The notes beneath the pieces were generated by a model. The model saw only the letters and a list, made by a program, of their open reading frames with translations, had not been told where the DNA came from and searched no databases. Both the position numbers and the translations under genes were made by a program. A stretch of 41,317 nucleotides of DNA from Thermoguttaceae bacterium (GTDB taxonomy: Bacteria; Planctomycetota; Planctomycetia; Pirellulales; Thermoguttaceae). The stretch's first letter is position 1, and the number at the start of each line of letters is the position of its first letter. Positions 33,186 to 39,777 of the stretch are shown one piece after another. The stretch is taken from contig JAFYQR010000047.1 of NCBI GenBank assembly GCA_017559825.1, positions 1 through 41,317 on the forward strand, given 5' to 3'.

Positions 33186-33714
33186 CTCAACCGGCGCGGA
33201 GTACGCTGCCAAACGTATTATACCAGAACTAAAATTCCTTGCAAGCCATAGCGTATAAAAGACTCCGTCAAGAGCGACGGAGTATTATACCAGAACTAAA
33301 ATTCCTTGCAAGCCATAGCCTCCGGACGCTTCGCCGCTCGACTTCGCGAATTATACCAGAACTAAAAGTCCTTGCAAGCCATAGCGCGAACTTGGTTGGG
33401 CAATTCGCGGCGAAAATTATACCAGAACTAAAATTCCTTGCAAGCCATAGCGTCAACTCAATTTTGCAGGCGCCGATCCACATTATACCAGAACTAAAAT
33501 TCCTTGCAAGCCATAGCGGCCTCGTCGGGCACCCAGCAACGTTTTAATTATACCAGAACTAAAATTCCTTGCAAGCCATAGCAGCCCTACGCGACGTGTG
33601 TTTACCGCCTCGATTATACCAGAACTAAAATTCCTTGCAAGCCATAGCAACGCAATAGGTCGGTCGTTGCGTCCGCCAATTATACCAGAACTAAAATTCC
33701 TTGCAAGCCATAGC
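33151..33714 (-). CRISPR. Type II CRISPR array, nine 36-bp repeats and eight spacers
   Basis: Repeats start at 33151, 33217, 33284, 33350, 33416, 33482, 33547, 33613 and 33679, each 36 bp. Spacers are 29-31 bp (mostly 30). All repeats are identical except the fourth, which has T to G at 33368, in the crRNA part that pairs with tracrRNA. I infer minus-strand transcription, so crRNA repeats begin GCTATGGCTTGC and end TTCTGGTATAAT. Support comes from complementarity to the divergent tracrRNA, from the -10-like 3' end of the repeat, and from a terminator at the left end. The right side (33715 onward) should then be the leader side. The array converges on cas9-cas2-cas1. I recognise no spacer target. 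Confidence 0.96.
33679..33706 (-). promoter_or_regulatory. Promoter inside the CRISPR repeat (shown for the rightmost repeat; present in all nine)
   Basis: Within each repeat, read on the minus strand, TTGCAA (33706-33701 here) is followed after 16 bp by an extended -10, TGGTATAAT, whose hexamer (33684-33679) forms the last six bases of the repeat. Transcription would start about 7 nt inside the next spacer. This matches the arrangement described for N. meningitidis, where each repeat ends in an extended -10 and crRNAs start within spacers. Confidence 0.75.
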
Positions 33715-33842
33715 GCTTTTCGTCGGCGGGACGACGGTTCCACCTCGGCCTCGTCTTCATTCCTTTGCTTTCGTCGCGGCGAACCAACCGGCGCCGCGCG
33801 ACGTCCGCGAAAGTCGCTTGCGGAAAAATCGCGCGAAGCCCC

Positions 33843-33871
33843 TTTAAAAAGGCGCCCGGACGCGGTATAAT
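33843..33871 (+). promoter_or_regulatory. Promoter of aroA
   Basis: TATAAT at 33866-33871 has TTTAAA (33843-33848) as a weak -35 with 17-bp spacing. The predicted leader is about 46 nt. Confidence 0.6.
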
Positions 33872-33923
33872 GGACGGCGTTTTCTCCCGTTTTCGCCGTT
33901 TTTTTTTCCGAAAGGTTTCGCCG

Positions 33924-35249
33924 ATGTCCGCCCCTTACCGCGTTCCCGTTTCCCGACTCGCCGCCTCCGAAGCGACCGTTCCCGGCTCGAAATCGCTGAC
34001 GAACCGCGCGCTGCTCCTCGCCGCGTTGGCCGACGGAACGTCCGAACTGACCGGCGTTTTGGACTCCGAAGACGCTCGGCTAATGCTCGAATCCCTCCAA
34101 GCGCTCGGAGTCGAAATCGACTTCGACGCCGACGCTTGCCGCGCGGTCGTCAAGGGACGAGGCGGTGATTTCCCGGTCAAGTCGGCGGAGCTTTACGTCG
34201 GGAACAGCGGCACCACCGCCCGCTTTTTGACCGCGGCGCTCGCCTTCGCCGACGGCGGCGAATATCGAATCGACGGCAAACCGCGAATGCGCGAACGCCC
34301 GATCGGCGACCTCCTCGCGGCCCTCGCCCAACTCGGTTGCGACGTCGTCGCGGAAGCCGGGAACGACTGCCCGCCGCTAATTATTCGGGGAAAACGCGAC
34401 GTCGGCGGCGAAATCGGAATCGCGGCGAACGTTTCGAGCCAATTTTTGAGCGGTCTTCTAATGGCGGCGCCCCTTGCGAAACGCGGCGTCGTCGTCAATA
34501 TCGACGGCGACCTCTCGTCCCGGCCCTACGTCGCGATGACGCTTGAAACGATGCGGTCGTTCGGCGTCGCGGTCGAATCGGACGCGGCGTTTCGACGGTT
34601 CTCCGGTTTCGACTCCGGCGCCTACCGCGGTCGCGTTTACGCGATCGAACCGGACGCGTCGGCGGCGAGTTACTTCTTCGCGCTCCCGGCAATCTTGGGC
34701 GGCGAAATGACGATTCGCGGCCTTTCGCGGCGTTCGCTCCAAGGCGACGTCGGCTTCGTCGACTGTTTGGAGCGGATGGGGTGCGCCGTCCGCTGGGGCG
34801 ACGATTCGATTACCGTCGAACGCAAAACGCTCGCCGACGGGACTTTAGCGCCGTTAACCGGAATCGACGTCGATATGAACGAAATCAGCGACGTCGCGCA
34901 AACGCTCTCCGTCGTCGCCTTGTTCGCCGATTCGCCGACGCGGATTCGCAACGTCGCGCACATGCGGCGCAAGGAGACCGACCGCGTTTCGGCGGTCGCG
35001 ACGGAGCTGCGCAAGTTCGGCGTCCGCGTCGACGAATTTGAAGACGGGCTCCAAATTTGGGCCGGGCCGGAAGTCAAGTTAAACGGCGCGAGTATCGCGA
35101 CTTACGACGACCACCGAATGGCGATGAGCTTCGCGCTCGCGGGCCTTCGCGTCAACGGCGTCGAAATCGAAGACCCGGGCTGCGTCGCGAAAACTTACCC
35201 GAACTTCTTCGCCGACCTGGAAAAAGCGACGCGTCCGGTCGCCGAGTAA
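33924..35249 (+). CDS. aroA: 3-phosphoshikimate 1-carboxyvinyltransferase (EPSP synthase)
   Basis: This 441-residue cytoplasmic enzyme of the shikimate pathway condenses shikimate-3-phosphate with phosphoenolpyruvate. Diagnostic motifs are VPGSKSLTNRALLLAAL (K23, S24, R28), VGNSGTTARFLTAAL, DGKPRMRERPIGDLL, SSQFLSGLLMAAPL, EISDVAQTLSVVALFAD (catalytic Asp), MRRKETDRVSA and YDDHRMAMSFALAGL. Length fits the family. An upstream ATG (33870) overlaps the promoter, so ATG 33924, with AAAGG at 33911-33915, is preferred. It is monocistronic, starting about 210 bp beyond the array's leader side, and has no functional link to CRISPR. Confidence 0.97.
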   Translation: MSAPYRVPVSRLAASEATVPGSKSLTNRALLLAALADGTSELTGVLDSEDARLMLESLQALGVEIDFDADACRAVVKGRGGDFPVKSAELYVGNSGTTARFLTAALAFADGGEYRIDGKPRMRERPIGDLLAALAQLGCDVVAEAGNDCPPLIIRGKRDVGGEIGIAANVSSQFLSGLLMAAPLAKRGVVVNIDGDLSSRPYVAMTLETMRSFGVAVESDAAFRRFSGFDSGAYRGRVYAIEPDASAASYFFALPAILGGEMTIRGLSRRSLQGDVGFVDCLERMGCAVRWGDDSITVERKTLADGTLAPLTGIDVDMNEISDVAQTLSVVALFADSPTRIRNVAHMRRKETDRVSAVATELRKFGVRVDEFEDGLQIWAGPEVKLNGASIATYDDHRMAMSFALAGLRVNGVEIEDPGCVAKTYPNFFADLEKATRPVAE

Positions 35250-35679
35250 TCGCCCCATATTGGCCAAACGACGCGGCCCGACAGATTGCCCCAACGACGC
35301 GCCCGGGCGCCGCGAGCGCTCGACGTTAAATTGAAAAAACGACGCGCACCGACGCCGAGTAAACCGCCGTTTTACAACGATTTGCCAACGTCGTTCGACG
35401 TTTGTTTCTCTTGCCGGACGAACGCCGAGCGACGTTTCTTTTTGGACCGACGTTTTCAAACAAGTTTCAAACTTTTCAAAGCGTCCCTTCTTCGCGTCGT
35501 TCTTTTCGCTCGACGCGCCGCCCTAACGCCGCCTTCCCAAAGATTAACAGGCCGGTATTCAAATAATCAAAAACCGCTTCCTCTTTTCGAGTCGCGCTTT
35601 TATTTTCGCGTTTCTTATTATTTTTTTCGAAAAATTCATTATTTTGACTCAGGTAGGACGCCTGGTGGGAGAGGTCGAC
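35250..35679. other. Gene-free stretch after aroA
   Basis: No convincing gene. It contains two short palindromes (35299-35310 and AACGTCG-TT-CGACGTT at 35387-35402, the latter followed by a T-rich tail and possibly a terminator) and A/T-rich DNA near 35590-35645. A 187-codon plus-strand frame here lacks a ribosome binding site and overlaps the next gene, so I do not call it. Confidence 0.5.
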
Positions 35680-35707
35680 TTGACAAACGTTTCGCCCCAC
35701 TTATTCT
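35680..35707 (+). promoter_or_regulatory. Promoter of the GYF-like membrane protein gene
   Basis: A perfect TTGACA (35680-35685) and TATTCT (35702-35707) are spaced by 16 bp, giving a leader of about 125 nt. Confidence 0.65.
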
Positions 35708-35838
35708 TGAAAATAAGTCCCGAACGCCAACGTTCGCTTTCTTTCGCGTCGTCGCCGCAACCGTTCTCGCGAGAACAGAAAATCGGACAAGCAACCGACG
35801 CCGCGTTCGTATTCTCCCCAACCGCAAGGATTTAAGAA

Positions 35839-37209
35839 ATGCAAATTAACGTTTTACTCCCGTCCGGAACGCGAACGGTCGACCTTGAAGAATTGAAAGA
35901 ACTCGTTCGGCAAGGCGTCGTGCAACCGTCGACGCACCTCGAAACCGGCGGGCAACAAGGCAAGGCGAAAAACGTTCCCGCGCTGAAACCGATTTTCGCC
36001 GAACTCGCCGCGCAACCGCAAACGCCGGAACCGACGACGTTCCCGACGTCGCCGACGCCCCCGGAACCGCTCGTTTTCCCGTCTACCCCGACGCCCCCGG
36101 AACCGCCCGTTTTCCCGTCTACCCCGACGCCCCCGGAACCGCCCGTTTTTTCGCCGATTTCGACGCCGCCCGAACCGCCGCAGTTCGACGCGCCGTCGAC
36201 GTTCCCCGATTTTTCAACGTTCGAAACGCCGCAACCCGCGCCGTCGTTCGACGACGTTTACGGTCTCGAAGACGCCGCCCCGAACGCGTTCGCCCCAGAA
36301 ACGCCGTTCCCGGAAGAGGCGCCGTCAAACGACGCCGCCTCTTCCGCCGACGACTCGAACTCGCCGTTTTATTTCGACGCGCGCTCGCCGATTCCGCTTC
36401 CGAAACGTTTTCGGAAGTCGAACAAGGGATTTTACGTCGGCAGTTTGAAAGCGCTTCGCAGCGCCGAACTCGCGCACTGGGTCGCTTGGGGACGCGGATT
36501 TCTCCGCGTTTTCGACGTTTTGTTTGTTATCGCGTTCATTTGCGCCCTTATCGGCGGACTTGGTTCGGCGATAAAACTCAATTTCGACGTTTGTGAAACG
36601 CAATGCAAGTTTAAACGCCAAGAGACCGCTCAATCGATAAAGTTCCTTATCGACGACTTAGAAAACGTTGTCATTTCCGACTCCTATACGGCAAAAGCCA
36701 ACCTGTTGATTCTTCTTCAAAACGAGTACAAGGCGCGGCACGCGGCGGACAACCAAGAGACGTTCAAAACGCTCGAACTAGATGAACAGCTGAAAATATT
36801 AGAAGAACTTGAAAAAAACATTCCCGCGATCGTCGATCAAAGGAGCGCAAATCCGCAACTTACCGAAAATCTACCAATCGACTTCACATTATTGCAAGCC
36901 TACATTACCGAAATCAAAACGCTAAAAGAAGAACTGGACGGGATTCGCTTTCCGACCGGTCGGTTTCTTATAACGACGTCGGTAATGTTTGTTTTACAGT
37001 TGATAATTCTTCTTATCGCGGCGTTCCTTTACGGCCTTGCGACAATTCTGTTCCGCCTCCTTTTCTCGGCGGCGGATCTTTACGCGGCGAGCTTCCGCGA
37101 CGATTTCGATCCGGCGGCGAACAAACGGCGCGACGACTTGCTCGCGTCGGTCGAGACGATTAAAGTCAACGGCTCCCCCGCGACGCCGGACGCGAACGAC
37201 GCTCAATAA
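35839..37209 (+). CDS. Membrane protein: GYF_2-like N-terminus, Pro-rich repeats, two TM helices around a coiled coil
   Basis: In this 456-residue protein, residues 1-60 (MQINVLLPSGTRTVDLEELK ... RQGVVQPSTHLETGGQQGK) resemble a GYF_2-like domain, a small module found at the N-terminus of many planctomycete and proteobacterial membrane proteins. Residues about 60-120 form a Pro-rich linker with a 12-residue repeat (FPSTPTPPEPPV), then an acidic linker. The first membrane helix (FDVLFVIAFICALIGGLGS) is near 235. A helical, probably coiled-coil region (about 255-370) follows, then a second helix (SVMFVLQLIILLIAAFLYGL). The N-terminal domain and the tail are probably cytoplasmic. The role is unknown, perhaps as a scaffold binding Pro-rich partners. 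The gene is alone, with its own promoter and terminator. Confidence 0.75.
   Translation: MQINVLLPSGTRTVDLEELKELVRQGVVQPSTHLETGGQQGKAKNVPALKPIFAELAAQPQTPEPTTFPTSPTPPEPLVFPSTPTPPEPPVFPSTPTPPEPPVFSPISTPPEPPQFDAPSTFPDFSTFETPQPAPSFDDVYGLEDAAPNAFAPETPFPEEAPSNDAASSADDSNSPFYFDARSPIPLPKRFRKSNKGFYVGSLKALRSAELAHWVAWGRGFLRVFDVLFVIAFICALIGGLGSAIKLNFDVCETQCKFKRQETAQSIKFLIDDLENVVISDSYTAKANLLILLQNEYKARHAADNQETFKTLELDEQLKILEELEKNIPAIVDQRSANPQLTENLPIDFTLLQAYITEIKTLKEELDGIRFPTGRFLITTSVMFVLQLIILLIAAFLYGLATILFRLLFSAADLYAASFRDDFDPAANKRRDDLLASVETIKVNGSPATPDANDAQ
36052..36150 (+). repeat. 36-bp tandem repeats inside the Pro-rich linker
   Basis: Units start at 36052, 36088 and 36124, with the last one incomplete. 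They are nearly identical at the DNA level and encode TPPEPPVFPSTP-type residues. Such in-frame repeats change copy number easily. Confidence 0.85.
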
Positions 37210-37243
37210 TCCGGCAATTCCGAGATTACGCTAAGAAACAACG

Positions 37244-37279
37244 ACGGCGCGACGAGTCAACGTCGCGCCGTTTTCTTTT
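37244..37279 (+). terminator. Intrinsic terminator after the GYF-like membrane protein gene
   Basis: ACGGCGCGACG (37244-37254) and CGTCGCGCCGT (37261-37271) form a perfect 11-bp stem with a 6-base loop, followed by TTTCTTTT. Confidence 0.9.
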
Positions 37280-37344
37280 GCGGTCGAGCGATTTCCCACG
37301 GAACGGAAAAACGCCGACGCGGTTAACGTTCCGCCGCGTTCGCG

Positions 37345-39261
37345 TCAGTCGTTTCCGCCGGATTTGCCGCTTTTGCCGCCGCCTTTTTTCCAGCCGCCGC
37401 TCTTGCCGCCCTTCTTCCAACCGCCGTTTTTACCGCCTTTGCCGCCCTTTTTCCAGTCGCCGCCCTTGCCGCCTTTCGGGCCGTTCGGCGCTTTTTTCGG
37501 CGCGGGCTTCTTCGGCGGTTCGAGACCGAGTTCGCGAGCGCGCGCCGCTTCCTCGCGTTCGGCGGCGATGCGGCGTTCGTCCTTCGAAACGAAAATCTTC
37601 TCCGGGTCGACCGGAACCGCGATCAGGTCGAGCCCTTGCGCGTCGACGATTTCGCAACGAACGACGCTCCCGACCTCCAAGTCGCGGCCGGTAACGTAAA
37701 CCAACGGGTCGACGTCCGGCGCTTCCGCGTACGTCCGCCCGACGCAAACGTTGCGCATCGTCGTCCCGCCGTCCGAAACGCCGCGCGAGTCGAGCATTAC
37801 GTCGACCGTTTGCCCGATGAAGCTCCGAGCGAAACGGCGAGAAATCCGCTCTTGTTTCGCGCAAAGACGTTCGAGGCGACGACGCTTGATCTCTTCCGGA
37901 ACTTGACCGTCCAACGAAGCGGCGGGCGTTCCCGGTTCCGCGGAAAATTCAAAAACGCCCGCGCGCTCGAACTTCCATTTTTCGACGAAATCGACCAACT
38001 CTTGGTACGCCGCTTCCGTTTCCCCCGGGAAACCGACGATCAAGGACGTTCGCAAGACGAGCCCCGGAATCTCTTCGCGGAGTTTGGCCAGCAAGTCTTC
38101 CGTTTGCGCCTTGTCGACGCGACGGTTCATCTTTTTGAGCAGCTCCGAATTGCAGTGTTGGAGCGGAACGTCGACGTAAGGCAAAATCGACGTCGTTCCG
38201 GGCGCTTCCATTCGGTAAAGCGACGTCAGGTCGTTCCCCCAATGTTGCGGATACGTGTAAAGAACGCGAATCCAGTCGAACCAGTTTTTCTCTTTCAACG
38301 TCGCCAAAAGTTGCGCCAAACGCGGCTCGCCGAAGAGGTCGCACCCCCAGAACGTCGTTTCTTGCGCGATCAAAACGAGTTCGCGAACGCCGAGCGCGGC
38401 CAAACGCTCCGCTTCGTCGACGATCGTTTCGAGCGGCTTGCTAACGAACCGCCCGCGAATTTTCGGAATCGCGCAATAAGTACAGAAGCGGTCGCAACCG
38501 TCCGCGATCTTCAAATACGCGACGTTCGGCGCCGTCAACGGCGTTCGGAGCGAATCGTCGAGCGTCAAATTCCGCGACGGCGTATAAAGGAAACGGCTCG
38601 GCGCGACGACGACCGACGCTTCGTCGGTTTGCGCTTCCCCGGTTTCCGTTTCCGCCGTTTCCGCAACTTCTTCTTCGACGCAATGCGCCTTCGTTTCGCC
38701 GTCTTGCGCGAAGAGTTCGCAAACGACGTCGACGATTTTCGCTTCGTCGAACGGACTCAGCCAAGCGTCGACTTCCGGAAAACGCGCCGCCAACTCTTCG
38801 CCGTCCGAAACGACCGCGCAACCGGAAACGAGCAAAAAGCGAACGCCGCCGGCCGCCTTCTCCGCGACCGCTTCGGCGATGAACTCCGCCGCTTCGTCGC
38901 GAGCGGAGCGCAGGAACCCGCAGGTGTTCAAGAGGAAGACGTCGACGCTCTCCGCTTCCGGCGTCATTTCGCCCCCCAACGCGGTCAAGCGTCCGACCAT
39001 CGTCTCCGCGTCGACCAAGTTTTTCGGGCAGCCGAGCGACGCGACCGAGAACGTCCAACCGGGCGCCGGAGCGTCCGGACGAGCGGCGATCTCGGCGGCG
39101 AGCTTTTCGACCGCGACGACGGAAGCCGGTTTCTCGGTCGCTTCCAACGGGCAAACGTCGCCGACCTCGCCGGTCGACGGGGAGACGGTATTAAGCGCCG
39201 ACTCGGAGCGCGGCGTTTCAACGGGAACTAAATTTTCGGCGGCGTTTTCTTTCGACGTCAT
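37345..39261 (-). CDS. rimO: Ribosomal protein S12 methylthiotransferase RimO, with extended termini
   Basis: This 638-residue protein is a radical-SAM methylthiotransferase that modifies an Asp of ribosomal protein S12. The N-terminal cluster domain has SLGCPKNLVDAETMVG (C78), LNTCGF (C114) and VSGCAVV (C148). The SAM cluster motif is CDRFCTYCAIP (C256, C260, C263), followed by LIVGFPGETEAAYQEL and a TRAM domain (VDVMLDSRGVSDGG). SLGCPKN identifies RimO rather than MiaB. It is about 200 residues longer than E. coli RimO. It has a 70-residue acidic N-terminal extension, a Glu/Thr-rich insert before the SAM domain, and a Gly/Lys/Trp repeat tail (GGWKKGGKSGGWKKGG) that may bind RNA. ATG 39261 is the first in-frame ATG but lacks a ribosome binding site; see 39331-39347. 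Confidence 0.92.
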   Translation of the reverse strand: MTSKENAAENLVPVETPRSESALNTVSPSTGEVGDVCPLEATEKPASVVAVEKLAAEIAARPDAPAPGWTFSVASLGCPKNLVDAETMVGRLTALGGEMTPEAESVDVFLLNTCGFLRSARDEAAEFIAEAVAEKAAGGVRFLLVSGCAVVSDGEELAARFPEVDAWLSPFDEAKIVDVVCELFAQDGETKAHCVEEEVAETAETETGEAQTDEASVVVAPSRFLYTPSRNLTLDDSLRTPLTAPNVAYLKIADGCDRFCTYCAIPKIRGRFVSKPLETIVDEAERLAALGVRELVLIAQETTFWGCDLFGEPRLAQLLATLKEKNWFDWIRVLYTYPQHWGNDLTSLYRMEAPGTTSILPYVDVPLQHCNSELLKKMNRRVDKAQTEDLLAKLREEIPGLVLRTSLIVGFPGETEAAYQELVDFVEKWKFERAGVFEFSAEPGTPAASLDGQVPEEIKRRRLERLCAKQERISRRFARSFIGQTVDVMLDSRGVSDGGTTMRNVCVGRTYAEAPDVDPLVYVTGRDLEVGSVVRCEIVDAQGLDLIAVPVDPEKIFVSKDERRIAAEREEAARARELGLEPPKKPAPKKAPNGPKGGKGGDWKKGGKGGKNGGWKKGGKSGGWKKGGGKSGKSGGND

Positions 39262-39330
39262 TTTCGTTTCGTTCGTTGCAAAGGAGGAAACCGTCGGCGC
39301 GAAACCGACGGCGTTCGGCTTGTCGTTTTT

Positions 39331-39347
39331 TCTCCTTATTAATATAA
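39331..39347 (-). promoter_or_regulatory. TATATTAATAAGGAGA block upstream of rimO
   Basis: On the minus strand the -10-like TTATATTAATAAGGAGAA is the same as the block just upstream of the metallophosphoesterase start (8965-8985), where ATG follows at the right distance. Here no start codon follows the AAGGAG within translation range. The rest of the gene-free stretch 39348-39777 has an AT-rich region with a weak TAAAAT (39646-39651) that may serve the next gene. Confidence 0.4.
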
Positions 39348-39777
39348 GCGAGTTCGGCGAAAAAAAAAGGGCCGGTCGAAATTTTGTCGCCAAGAAAACG
39401 AAAACGACGCGCCGCGTTCGAAAATCGGAAACGGCGTCGGTCGCGCAAACTTTAACGGCTCGCGATCGACAATAATCGCGACGTTAAACAGTTTTTGCGT
39501 TAAACCTGTAATTTCGCGACCGTTTCAACGCTTTTAAGAGCGGCGTTTCGGCGACGATAACGATTGCAACGCCTCGCGTCGACAAAAAAACGTTAAAACT
39601 TGAGAAAAAATGGAGAAAAACTTATGTCAAACTGGAAAAATCGGGTAAAATAATAAAGCAAGCCGGTTTTAACGAGCGTTTCCGCCGCGACGGACGCGCC
39701 GTTTATTCCGGCGTCGCTCGCCTTGCCGACGCGACGTTTTCCTTGTTTCGCGCGCCTTTTTACCCGTCGACGCCGTT

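Noticed and set aside
33239..33743. Open frames across the CRISPR array encoding repeated IIPELKFLASHS-like or WLARNFSSGII-like peptides
   Set aside because: The peptide repeat is the 36-bp DNA repeat read in frame with spacers of 30 bp (multiples of three). The unit is a CRISPR array, not a repeat protein.
35640..35680. tRNA-like stretch (GGTAGGACGCCTGGTGGGAG)
   Set aside because: No cloverleaf with acceptor, anticodon and T-arm could be formed around it.
35286..35849. 187-residue plus-strand frame after aroA
   Set aside because: No ribosome binding site and a non-protein-like composition. It overlaps a good promoter and the start of the next gene.
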